Source: Phycisphaerae bacterium
Lineage (GTDB): Bacteria; Planctomycetota; Phycisphaerae; Phycisphaerales; SM1A02
Reading direction: 5' to 3'
Assembly: GCA_016795065.1 (NCBI GenBank)
Contig: JAEUIU010000067.1
Location: 1-33,987 of the forward strand
DNA: 33,987 bases
This document shows, in pieces, positions 1 through 7,621 of the stretch. Each line of letters begins with the position of its first letter. Position 1 is the first letter of the stretch. A program made the position numbers and the translations under genes. The notes beneath the pieces are model-generated. The model did no database searches and had not been told where the DNA came from. It was given only the letters and a program-made list of their open reading frames with translations.

Positions 1-309
1 CTTGAGCGAATCGGTCGGCACCAGATTGCCGCAGAGGACCCCGACGATCACCATGACTCCCGCCGCGGGGAACATCCAGCGGAAGTGGTCCTTTCGCACG
101 CTTCCTGCGCGGTAATGCCGCATCGACGCGCCGACGGCAACGACGACGTTCACGATCATGCACGCCGCCTGGTAGAGCTGCTGATTCGCTCCCAGCGTGA
201 GCGTCAGCAGCGGGATCATGACGATCGAGCCTCCGATGCCGAGCAAGCCGCCGGCGAGTCCGCCTGCGAGACCGATCATGAGAATGAGAACGAGCTCGGT
301 GGCAGACAT
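1..309 (-). CDS. TSUP (TauE/SafE) family permease, N-terminal part, cut by window edge
   Basis: The reverse strand reads open from an ATG at 309 to the window edge, giving 103 residues with no stop. The start is MSATELVLILMIGLAGGLAG, followed by GGLLGIGGSIVMIPLLTL. This glycine-rich first helix ending in an IP pair is typical of TSUP proteins, which move sulfite, sulfonates or other small anions across the inner membrane. A second helix (CMIVNVVVAVGASMRHYRAG) and a third (MFPAAGVMVIVGVLCG) follow, separated by a basic stretch, which fits the family layout. The C-terminal half lies outside the window, so the substrate cannot be judged. A weak TATCAC lies 8 nt upstream of the ATG. The family call is fairly firm; the anion is unknown. 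Confidence 0.8.
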   Translation of the reverse strand, partial: MSATELVLILMIGLAGGLAGGLLGIGGSIVMIPLLTLTLGANQQLYQAACMIVNVVVAVGASMRHYRAGSVRKDHFRWMFPAAGVMVIVGVLCGNLVPTDSLK

Positions 310-856
310 GCTGACTGGTGATAGGGATCGAGAGGCAGGCCGCGGACTGTGTTGCGGGCCGTGTTGCGGGCCGTCGAATGCAGGCCCGAGAACCGGACTT
401 CCTCGACGACAACGGGGCACACTCCCGCGAGGCTGGGTGGTCTGAGGACTCGCGGTTATTCCGGATGCGCCGTTTGTGCGGCTTGGAATGCGTCCGATTG
501 TGTGTTGTCTGAGGTCGGCCGTAGACAGCGAAAGTCGCCACGGTAGCATCTCCGCACTTGACTCAGGAAGTTCGGTCCTCCCTCGATGAGCCTCCTTGAT
601 GGGGGGTTCAGATCAGGTGGCTTCCCCGGAGACCTACTCCGGTCGGCTCGCCCCGCCCAAGGATGCGGTGATAGGCGACGCGAAGCTCAGCACAGGGACA
701 CCCGGGGAATGGAAGCAGCTTGAAAGCGGTTGTCAGTCGGTGCGACGGTGCGTTTGGCCATTCGCGACCCCCTTGTCCCTTCATCACCTGACGGCTGCGA
801 GCTGAGGCGGATTGCGGCTGCACGACGCGGCTTCAACCAACGACGAGATCTGACGC
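310..856. other. Intergenic region with a foldable segment upstream of the 3D-domain gene
   Basis: No convincing gene is visible here; the short open frames on both strands lack motifs or ribosome sites. A perfect 12-base tandem duplication occupies 349-372. Between 619 and about 710 the plus strand can form several helices: CCGGAG (626-631) with CTCCGG (637-642); TCGCC (648-652) with GGCGA (674-678) enclosing CCGC (653-656) with GCGG (665-668); and TTCCCCGG (622-629) with CCGGGGAA (702-709). The last competes with the first for bases 626-629. It may be part of the untranslated leader of the downstream gene. No known riboswitch consensus was recognised. Confidence 0.35.
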
Positions 857-1894
857 ATGCATAGCCAGCGACCCGATCCCCGCGTTTCACAGACCGAGCT
901 TCGCCGACCATCGATGGCGCGCGCAGAAACGAGCGTGGCGCGTACCGAAGATTTCGATCGCTGGCCCGAACCCGAGCGCTTGGCACGAACGCTTCGTCTT
1001 GTCGCCGGTCCCGGGCTGCGCGTGACGCGCAAGTGGACCACGCTCGCCGCGTTCCTGTGTGGCGCTGCGGGCGCCGTGCCGTTCGCCCTCGAATCGCATT
1101 CGGCTCTCGCATCGGCTCCATCGGTTTCGGAGGCGTTCGGTGCGACGACAGAATCTTCGGAGCTTCCCCTCGCGAAACTCCTCCGTCCCACCTCGCCAGT
1201 TCCCGCTGAAGCGGCTCCCGCGAGCGATGACTCGACAGCACGACCGGCAACCGCGAAGCCCCCGTCGATTACCACCTCAGCGCCGTCACCGAAGACGTCC
1301 AAGGCCGCTCCTGCCTCTGGGGGAAACAAGAGTGCGCCGACGACGGATCCGCCCGGAAAGCATGTCGTCGTGTCCGAGCCCGCGAAGGCCTCCGTGAAGA
1401 GTCCCAGCGCGACAAGCACACTCGAGTTCAACGGTCGCCCGGTGCGGCCGGTGCGCACCGTCACCATGCGTGTGACTGCGTACAGCCCTGACGAGCGGTC
1501 CTGCGGGGCGAGCGCGGACAACATCACCGCGAGCGGCTACAGCGTCTGGACCAACGGCGGGCATCTCGTTGCTGCCGATACGAGCCTCCTCCCCCTCGGA
1601 TCGCTGGTTTCGATTCCGGGCTACGACTCGAATGGGGTCGTTCCGGTGCTCGACCGAGGCGGCGCGATCAAGGGGCACCGCTTAGACGTGCTCTTTCCGA
1701 CGCATGAGCAGGCGAAGCGCTGGGGCGTCCGCGACCTGAAGGTGACCATCTACGAGTACGACGACGGCGAGCCGAATGGCTTCCGCGAGAATCACGCCCG
1801 GAAGCCGCAGCCGGCGGCCACCAAGGCCGCTGACGCGACCCCCGTGGGAAATGGGTCGACGCCCGCGAAGGTCACCGACGCGTCGCGATCGTGA
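857..1894 (+). CDS. 3D-domain cell-wall protein with N-terminal membrane anchor
   Basis: The protein has 345 residues. The first 60 are polar and cytoplasmic-looking. A single hydrophobic stretch (TTLAAFLCGAAGAVPFAL) acts as an anchor or uncleaved signal. A long Ala/Pro/Ser/Thr linker with several lysines follows, of the kind that spans periplasm or wall. The C-terminal domain contains MRVTAYSPDE, then ADTSLLPLGSLVSIPGY, then VLDRGGAIKGHRLDVLF. The spaced aspartates are the hallmark of the 3D domain (MltA-like double-psi barrel) found in lytic transglycosylase-related and resuscitation-type proteins acting on peptidoglycan. It lacks a recognisable MltA insert domain, so it is probably a short 3D protein rather than MltA itself. 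Its 3' end overlaps the convergent methyltransferase by 23 bp. The ATG at 857 has no strong Shine-Dalgarno; ATG at 914 is an alternative. Enzymatic activity is inferred. Confidence 0.82.
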   Translation: MHSQRPDPRVSQTELRRPSMARAETSVARTEDFDRWPEPERLARTLRLVAGPGLRVTRKWTTLAAFLCGAAGAVPFALESHSALASAPSVSEAFGATTESSELPLAKLLRPTSPVPAEAAPASDDSTARPATAKPPSITTSAPSPKTSKAAPASGGNKSAPTTDPPGKHVVVSEPAKASVKSPSATSTLEFNGRPVRPVRTVTMRVTAYSPDERSCGASADNITASGYSVWTNGGHLVAADTSLLPLGSLVSIPGYDSNGVVPVLDRGGAIKGHRLDVLFPTHEQAKRWGVRDLKVTIYEYDDGEPNGFRENHARKPQPAATKAADATPVGNGSTPAKVTDASRS

Positions 1895-2651
1895 GCCGCG
1901 CTTCCTGGCGAAGCGTGACGAGCCCATCGACGGCGTGACGGTGAAAAGACTGGCGTAACGCGGCCAAGCGTTCCGAGCGGTCGGGCTCCTCACGAGGAAA
2001 ATAGCTGGCGCTGGTCGCCCGCCCGATGGCGCCCGGTTCATCGAAGCGCTGTGGACTTGGGGCCGTGTGCACGCGGACATCCTTGAAGAGCTCGGATCGC
2101 TCGAGGGGTTCCGCGAGGGAACTCCGCCCAGCCAGGACGCTCGGGTCGATACGCACTTCGGCGGAAACCACGATGCGGTTGTAGTCGTCGGTGAAGCCGC
2201 CGTCGGGCAATCGGAGGTTCCAGAGGAGCGCACAACGCCCGCCCGGCCGCAGGATCCGATGGAACTCGGCAAGCGCCTTGGGATGGTCGAACCAGTGGAA
2301 GGCTTGGGCCGCGAGGACCAGGTCAGCGGATGCGTCCGGCAACGTGGTCGCTTCCGCAGGTGCCTGAACGAATCGCACATTCGCACAGCCCGCGCAGTAG
2401 GCCACGGCCTTCTCGATCATGTCCGCGCCGGGATCGATGCCGATCACTCGGGCGGCAACGCCGAGGCGCGGGGCGAGCGCGCGAGTTGAAATGCCCGTGC
2501 CGCAGCCGACGTCGACGACGGTTGCGTCGGTTGAAAGGTCACGCACGAGGACATCGATGATGGCCTCGGGATAGCCGGGGCGATAGCGATCGTACGTCGA
2601 CGCGAGGCCGTCAAAGGCGGTGTGGGTGGGATGTGCGTCAGCGGAGCTCAT
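1872..2651 (-). CDS. Class I SAM-dependent methyltransferase (methyltransferase_11 type)
   Basis: The product is 259 residues. After an N-terminal segment typical of the family (FDGLASTYDRYRPGYPEAII) comes motif I VVDVGCGTGIST, the acidic end of strand 2 (VIGIDPGADMIEKA), the motif LVLAAQAFHWFDHPKALAEF, and post-motif RILRPGGRCALLWN. This is the small-molecule or polyketide-type methyltransferase family with the HWFD signature; the methyl acceptor cannot be told from sequence. The first 2/3 is the Rossmann fold and the rest a family-variable C-terminus. A TACGCT hexamer ends 9 nt before the ATG, which suggests a leaderless transcript. The gene is convergent with, and overlaps, the 3D-domain gene. 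It is divergent from comM with about 150 bp between them. Confidence 0.85.
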   Translation of the reverse strand: MSSADAHPTHTAFDGLASTYDRYRPGYPEAIIDVLVRDLSTDATVVDVGCGTGISTRALAPRLGVAARVIGIDPGADMIEKAVAYCAGCANVRFVQAPAEATTLPDASADLVLAAQAFHWFDHPKALAEFHRILRPGGRCALLWNLRLPDGGFTDDYNRIVVSAEVRIDPSVLAGRSSLAEPLERSELFKDVRVHTAPSPQRFDEPGAIGRATSASYFPREEPDRSERLAALRQSFHRHAVDGLVTLRQEARLTIATRR

Positions 2652-2660
2652 GGCCGTTTC

Positions 2661-2666
2661 AGCGTA
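2661..2666 (-). promoter_or_regulatory. Candidate -10 element for methyltransferase
   Basis: On the reverse strand this reads TACGCT and lies 9 nt before the ATG at 2651. No matching -35 is evident. Position and sequence fit a leaderless promoter of the type seen at several genes in this window. Confidence 0.4.
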
Positions 2667-2788
2667 CGCGAAGCGAATCGGCCAGCGATGGCCGATTCAC
2701 CCGACGAACCGGCAAATGGCCAGCGCTGGCGGCTTTCGAACGCACAAGATTTCCGACCCAAATGTCGGGTCGACGCAGATTGAGGCGG

Positions 2789-2794
2789 TAGTCT
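2789..2794 (+). promoter_or_regulatory. Candidate -10 element for comM
   Basis: TAGTCT lies 7 nt before the GTG at 2802 and only 1 nt before the earlier GTG at 2796. If it is the -10, transcription would begin at or near 2802, and that GTG would be the start codon of a leaderless mRNA. Confidence 0.35.
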
Positions 2795-2801
2795 CGTGTG
2801 C

Positions 2802-4343
2802 GTGACCAGCATTGTTGCCATCAGTCGCGTCCACACCTTCGTCCTTCAGGGGATCGAGGCCCTGCCGTGCGAGGTGGAGGCGGATCGCTCGACCGCCCGA
2901 ACGCCATCGACGGGCATTGTCGGCTTGCCTGATGCGGCGGTGCGCGAAAGCGCTGAACGGGTACGGACGGCCATCCTCAATTCGGGCTACGAGTATCCCT
3001 TCGGGCGTCTCACGGTGAATCTCGCGCCTGCCGACTTGCGGAAGGAGGGACCGGTCTACGACCTGCCGATCGCGGTGGCGATCCTTGCCGTCGGCGGAAC
3101 GATCGACCGCCGGCGCGAGGAAACGCCGCAGGTTGAGGAGTTCCTCGTCGCTGGGGAGCTGGCCCTCGACGGTCGCGTGCGGCCGGTGCGAGGTGTCATC
3201 AGCGTCGCGATGCTCGCCGCGAAGCGGAAGATGAAGGGGGTCATCGTCCCGGCCCAGAACGCTCGCGAGGCGTCCGTGGTCGAGGGGATCGACGTCTACG
3301 GCGCGGCGTCGCTGGCCGAGGTGGTCGCCTTCTTCAATGGCCTCGACGCCCTGCATTGCGCGCGACGGGTGGATGTCGAGACGCTCCTGGCGACGGGCGA
3401 GGCCGAACTCGACTTCGCCGACGTGCGCGGTCAGGAGGCGGCGAAGCGGGCGATGACTATCGCTGCGGCGGGCATGCACAACATCCTCCTGATCGGGCCG
3501 GCCGGGAGCGGGAAGACGATGATGGCCCGGGCCCTGCCGGGGATCCTGCCTCCGCTCTCGCGCGACGAGGCACTCGAAGTCACACGCGTTCATTCGGCGA
3601 TCGGGGCGGTTCCACGGAACGCCGCGCTGATCACCCGCCGTCCGGTGCGGACGCCCCATCACACCGCCTCGAGTGCTTCGATCGTCGGTGGCGGGAGCGT
3701 CCCGCGACCGGGGGAAGTAAGCCTCGCCCACCATGGCGTCCTGTTTCTTGACGAACTGCCCGAGTTTCAACGAGGCGTCCTGGAGAGCTTGCGCGAGCCG
3801 CTTGAGGACGGCTTCGTGACGATCTCACGCATGCAGGGGACGATTCGCTTTCCGGCCCGGGCGCTCCTCGTGGCGGCGATGAACCCGACGCATCGCGGCG
3901 ATCGTCGCTCCGGAGAGGAGGGACGACGCGAGCAGGAGCAGTACCTCAAGCGGCTCAGCGGCCCGCTCATCGATCGGATCGACCTGCACGTCGAGGTTGT
4001 GGCCGTGCCGTTCGGCGAGCTTGCCGGAGGAGGCAAGGGGACCTCCAGTGCGGTGCTGCGCGAGCGGGTCCTCGCCGCTCGAGAGCGAGCCATTCGTCGG
4101 CAGGGGGCGATGCCGAACGCGCGGCTTCCAGGGCGACAACTCGACGTGCATGCGGCGTTGGACGACGCGTCGCGCACGCTGCTGGGCCGAGCGCTGGCGG
4201 AGCTCGGCCTGAGTGCGCGGGCCTACGACAAGATCCGACGCGTCTCTCGGACGATCGCCGATCTCGACGGGAGTGAGGCCGTGCAGCTTGCTCACGTCGC
4301 CGAGGCCATTCAGTATCGGCTGCTCGATCGGAGGATGACATGA
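2802..4343 (+). CDS. comM: ComM/YifB family magnesium-chelatase-like AAA+ ATPase
   Basis: The product is 513 residues, close to the usual length. The N-terminal ChlI-like domain includes GLPDAAVRESAERVRTAI and NLAPADLRKEGPVYDLPIAV, both typical of ComM/YifB. The AAA+ core has Walker A GPAGSGKTMMARALPGILPP, Walker B FLDELPEFQRGVLESLREPL, and sensor region ARALLVAAMNPTHRGD. The C-terminal lid ends with SARAYDKIRRVSRTIADLDG. In Proteobacteria ComM is a hexameric helicase aiding branch migration during natural transformation. Most bacteria carry the gene and its role outside competence is less clear. The cysteines that normally follow NP in the sensor region (NPCPCG type) are replaced, so the usual zinc site is missing. 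GTG at 2796 is an equally open alternative start; 2802 is preferred because of the upstream TAGTCT. Confidence 0.92.
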   Translation: MTSIVAISRVHTFVLQGIEALPCEVEADRSTARTPSTGIVGLPDAAVRESAERVRTAILNSGYEYPFGRLTVNLAPADLRKEGPVYDLPIAVAILAVGGTIDRRREETPQVEEFLVAGELALDGRVRPVRGVISVAMLAAKRKMKGVIVPAQNAREASVVEGIDVYGAASLAEVVAFFNGLDALHCARRVDVETLLATGEAELDFADVRGQEAAKRAMTIAAAGMHNILLIGPAGSGKTMMARALPGILPPLSRDEALEVTRVHSAIGAVPRNAALITRRPVRTPHHTASSASIVGGGSVPRPGEVSLAHHGVLFLDELPEFQRGVLESLREPLEDGFVTISRMQGTIRFPARALLVAAMNPTHRGDRRSGEEGRREQEQYLKRLSGPLIDRIDLHVEVVAVPFGELAGGGKGTSSAVLRERVLAARERAIRRQGAMPNARLPGRQLDVHAALDDASRTLLGRALAELGLSARAYDKIRRVSRTIADLDGSEAVQLAHVAEAIQYRLLDRRMT

Positions 4344-4360
4344 GCGCATGAGCGAGACGT

Positions 4361-4366
4361 TATGAT
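4361..4366 (+). promoter_or_regulatory. Candidate -10 element for zinc-ribbon membrane gene
   Basis: TATGAT, close to the sigma-70 consensus, ends 9 nt before the GTG at 4376. It lies in the 32-bp gap after comM, so the downstream pair may have its own promoter. No clear -35 hexamer was found at normal spacing. Confidence 0.45.
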
Positions 4367-4375
4367 GAACCCGCA

Positions 4376-6016
4376 GTGAATGACGGCGCTGCGAAACATC
4401 TCCGCTGCCCGACCTGCGGCTCGCCGCTCGGCTACCAGGACATCGATGTCACCGAGGGCGTGCGACGATGTCCGGGGTGTCGCGCGGTGACCAGTTTGAG
4501 CGACTCCGAACGTCGCGACATGGCCTCGTTGTTCGAACTCCCCACGATGCCGGACGGTGTAACACTCGGCCACACGGAGGTCGCGGCCACACGTGACGGT
4601 TCGAGGGCGGTGTCGTCCGACGAGGCTCTGCCGGGCATGGATGTGTCGCAGCCTCCGCCGGGCTGCTGGTACCACGGCGATGAGTTCGCAGGTCGCTCCG
4701 GATCTACACGGGTTGTGGCAGCGGTAGCGCCCGCGCGCGGGCACTCGGGTGGCGGCGTCCAATCGTTGACGTCGGCCCGTCCTTCCGGTACGCGGGTCGT
4801 GCTTGGAGTTCGGACCCGCGAAGGGGGCGTCCCCTGGGCGATTCTCTTTTCGATGCTCTTCTGGAACAGCATCGTCTCCGTGTTCGTTACCGTTGCATCG
4901 GTTTCCACCCTGCGACATCTTGGCGTTCCGTTCTTCCGCTCCGTGTCGGTCTCGGGCGGCCATGGGGGATCAAGCGGCGTGTTGCCGCTTCCCATGACGG
5001 TGTACCTCTGGATCTTCCTGGTGCCGTTCATCGCCATCGGTGCGTGGCTTCTGCTGTATGGACTCTTCGCCACCATCGGGCACACTACGGTCGCGCTTGA
5101 TGACGAGGAGATCGTCGTGACCGAAGCGATCGGGCCACTCCGCTGGCGGCGACGATGCTTGGTCCGAACGGTGCGAGGGGTTCGATCGCGAACTCGCCAG
5201 CTGCACGACGCGGAAGATGGCCCGTACACGACCCATTCCATCGAGTTGGATGGGGATCCCGTGATTCGCTTCGGCTCGATGCTCCCGGATCGGCGTAGGC
5301 GGTGGTTGGCTGCGGCGCTCTCCTTGGCGCTCGCTCCGGTGGGCGCGAGGGATGCTGATGATGATGGTCCTGGTCGACGGTCTGATCCAGGCGACCCTCC
5401 GCACGGTTGTATCGTGCAACAGCGCGGGAACGAGATTCTGCTGACGGTGCGCCTCCGAGCGGGCTCCGCAGGATGGTCGTCGCTCTTCCCGCTTCTCTTC
5501 GTAGGCTCCGTCTTGCTGATCATCCTCTTGCTCGCGATGCCGTCCCTGTTGCTGTCGCTCGGCGGCGCCCTTCCGGCGTCATGGTCCAATGAACTTCCCG
5601 TGGTGGAGGCAATCCCTCCACTCGTGGCCATTGGCGTCTCCGTCATCTGGTTGCTGGCGGCAGGGTGGCAGATCCGCCAGTTGCATCGGGCCCTCGTCCC
5701 GCTCTCCGGTCGGCTTCGGGTTCGGGTCCGACCGGATCGGGTTTCGGTCTGGGCTGGACTCCTGCCGTTTCTCGCCCCCCTTGCAGAGCATGTCGGAAAG
5801 CCGCTGCCGGCGAGACACGTCGATCCGCGGCGGGTCGAGTCGATCGGCATCGAGCCGTGGGATCCATCCGCCGGACCGCCACCAATGGAGGACGCTGCCC
5901 AGATCGTGATCCGTGCTGGCGAAACCCTCCGGTTTGGAAGTCGGATGAACGAGCGTCAGCGAGAGTGGCTCCACCAGACACTGCAAATCATGCTCCTCCC
6001 TCGTAGGCGGGCATGA
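4376..6016 (+). CDS. Zinc-ribbon membrane protein with two copies of a 2-TM/beta module
   Basis: I do not recognise a named family. The 546-residue product begins with a zinc ribbon (C11, C14, C32, C35), followed by a flexible linker to about residue 140. Two similar modules follow. Each has two membrane helices (first: AILFSMLFWNSIVSVFV and YLWIFLVPFIAIGAWLLL; second: LFPLLFVGSVLLIILLL and PPLVAIGVSVIWLLAAG), then a charged beta-rich domain ending in a shared motif: VIRFGSMLPDRRRRWLAAAL in the first, TLRFGSRMNERQREWLHQTL in the second. The same module recurs twice in the next gene, so this looks like an internal and intergenic duplication. GTG at 4376 is chosen because it keeps the zinc ribbon and sits behind TATGAT. 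Membrane location is secure; function is unknown. Confidence 0.75.
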   Translation: MNDGAAKHLRCPTCGSPLGYQDIDVTEGVRRCPGCRAVTSLSDSERRDMASLFELPTMPDGVTLGHTEVAATRDGSRAVSSDEALPGMDVSQPPPGCWYHGDEFAGRSGSTRVVAAVAPARGHSGGGVQSLTSARPSGTRVVLGVRTREGGVPWAILFSMLFWNSIVSVFVTVASVSTLRHLGVPFFRSVSVSGGHGGSSGVLPLPMTVYLWIFLVPFIAIGAWLLLYGLFATIGHTTVALDDEEIVVTEAIGPLRWRRRCLVRTVRGVRSRTRQLHDAEDGPYTTHSIELDGDPVIRFGSMLPDRRRRWLAAALSLALAPVGARDADDDGPGRRSDPGDPPHGCIVQQRGNEILLTVRLRAGSAGWSSLFPLLFVGSVLLIILLLAMPSLLLSLGGALPASWSNELPVVEAIPPLVAIGVSVIWLLAAGWQIRQLHRALVPLSGRLRVRVRPDRVSVWAGLLPFLAPLAEHVGKPLPARHVDPRRVESIGIEPWDPSAGPPPMEDAAQIVIRAGETLRFGSRMNERQREWLHQTLQIMLLPRRRA

Positions 6017-6064
6017 CTGGCAGTTGTTTCACACTGCGACGTTGAGTCTTCAGGAAGCCCAACG

Positions 6065-7621
6065 CTGACCACACCTACAACATCCGACACCGCATCGCCT
6101 GACGCCTCGATCTGCTGCGCACTCTGCCTCCGATGCGGCCAGGGGATTCCGTCGACCTCGGTGCAGACGAGGTTGGGTGGTTGGCTGCAGTGCCCCTTCT
6201 GCGGCGCACTGGACGCGATGAACGCGTTTGCGGCCAACATCGTTGACACCCCTGCGACGCGGCACACATCGACCGCCCCGCGCCGCTGCACGCTTCAATC
6301 CGATTCGCACGCACTCACGCTCGTCGCCCGAGCCTGTCCCACGCCGCGAACGTGCTTGGCGTCGCTCGTCGCAGCGTTGCTCTTGGGAGGCTGCCTCTCT
6401 TCACTCATCCCCTTTGGCTGGGAGGCGGTGACAAGCTGGATCCGGCACGATGAGGCCACGCCGCGCACGACCGGGAGCGTCATCGGGTCCACTGCCATCA
6501 CGGGCATCTCCATGGCGGCGATCGTGGTCGCCTTCCCGATCGTCCGCTCCCTTCTGTTCGGGGTTGTGGGAAGGCTTCACATCCAACTCGGCGGACCGTC
6601 ACCCATCGACCATGCGCGAGGGTGGATACACTCAGGCATCGGCCCGTTCTCGCGACGACAGATCTTCGACCTCGACGCGATCCGGTCGATCTCGGTCGGG
6701 CCCTGGAACGAGGATTGGGGTGAGACGCCCGCCGCGCTTCGAGTTGAGGTTCAGCAACGGCTGGGAGTCGGAGCGTTCCTTTCCGATGAGCAACTCCATT
6801 GGATCGCATGCCAACTCCTCGCTTGGGTTGCGCAGCGCCGTGCAACGAGGGCATCGGACGCGGCAAGGTCCGTTCCGCGACTCTCGTCCGTCGGCGATTG
6901 CAGCCGCTGCTCCACCACGCTGAGTCCGGACGATGTCAGTGTGGCGAACGAGACGGCGTTCTGTCATCACTGCCAGTTCGCCACGCCGATGGCCGAACTG
7001 GTCGAGCGAAACCTCGTCCAGCGTGGTCTTGAGGATCGCTCCAGCGGTTGTCGGCGCAGCGTCACGGGCGGCGAGATCCAACTCGACGTTTCGACCGTCC
7101 GATCCATCGCTCCGCTGGCCCGCCCCGCCATGCTCGGTGTGGGCCTCCTGTTCAGCGGCCTCGGTGGCCTCGTCTTGGTCGCAGGGACTGTGGAACTCGT
7201 TCAGCGAGTCTCCGGGACGTCCGTCGCGGGTGGGAGCCCCTTCATCGCGCTCCTCCCCATCCTCTTCGGCGCGGTGTTTCTGACATTCGGTCTTGTACTG
7301 CTGGGCCACGCCCTTCTTGGCTATGCCGGCACCTTGGAAATCCGCCTCTCCCAGCACGGTGGCGTGCACGTTCGCCTAGCCGTCGGCCCGTTCGGAAGGC
7401 GATGGTATCGCCCGCTGGGTGCGATCGAAGAGGTGCGTACACGTACCGAGTGGACCCGGTCGCGAGGCGGCCAACTGAGGCCATGTCGATCGATTCAACT
7501 GGCCGGACCGCGCCCGCTCGAGTTTGGGACCACGCTCTCAGCGGAGCGATACCGTTGGACGGTCGCCGCGCTCCGCGAGTCCATTCGCACGCTCCGGGGC
7601 CCGTCGATCAAGGGAAGCTGA
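6065..7621 (+). CDS. Zinc-ribbon membrane protein, paralogous modules to upstream gene
   Basis: Unrecognised family. The first ATG/GTG start in this frame is GTG at 6161, but that would cut a zinc ribbon in half: upstream codons encode CCALCLRCGQ and downstream ones QCPFCGALD. The frame is open back to 6017. CTG at 6065, preceded by AGGAAG (6052-6057), would keep the whole ribbon and is used here (518 residues); the true start is uncertain. After the ribbon come two helices (around TCLASLVAALLLGGCLSSLI and AITGISMAAIVVAFPIV), then a beta domain ending FLSDEQLHWIACQLL. A second zinc ribbon follows (CSRCSTTL through CHHC), then two more helices and a domain ending LEFGTTLSAERYRWTVAAL. It lies in the same frame as the preceding gene, directly after that gene's TGA, and overlaps the convergent gene by 14 bp. 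Confidence 0.68.
   Translation: MTTPTTSDTASPDASICCALCLRCGQGIPSTSVQTRLGGWLQCPFCGALDAMNAFAANIVDTPATRHTSTAPRRCTLQSDSHALTLVARACPTPRTCLASLVAALLLGGCLSSLIPFGWEAVTSWIRHDEATPRTTGSVIGSTAITGISMAAIVVAFPIVRSLLFGVVGRLHIQLGGPSPIDHARGWIHSGIGPFSRRQIFDLDAIRSISVGPWNEDWGETPAALRVEVQQRLGVGAFLSDEQLHWIACQLLAWVAQRRATRASDAARSVPRLSSVGDCSRCSTTLSPDDVSVANETAFCHHCQFATPMAELVERNLVQRGLEDRSSGCRRSVTGGEIQLDVSTVRSIAPLARPAMLGVGLLFSGLGGLVLVAGTVELVQRVSGTSVAGGSPFIALLPILFGAVFLTFGLVLLGHALLGYAGTLEIRLSQHGGVHVRLAVGPFGRRWYRPLGAIEEVRTRTEWTRSRGGQLRPCRSIQLAGPRPLEFGTTLSAERYRWTVAALRESIRTLRGPSIKGS

Noticed and set aside
619..850. c-di-AMP (ydaO) or c-di-GMP riboswitch before the 3D-domain gene
   Set aside because: The gene context fits ydaO, but the conserved GGGTGAATC and GACAGCTAACC blocks are missing. 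A GCACAGGG near 690 recalls the c-di-GMP-I start but the rest of that consensus does not follow.
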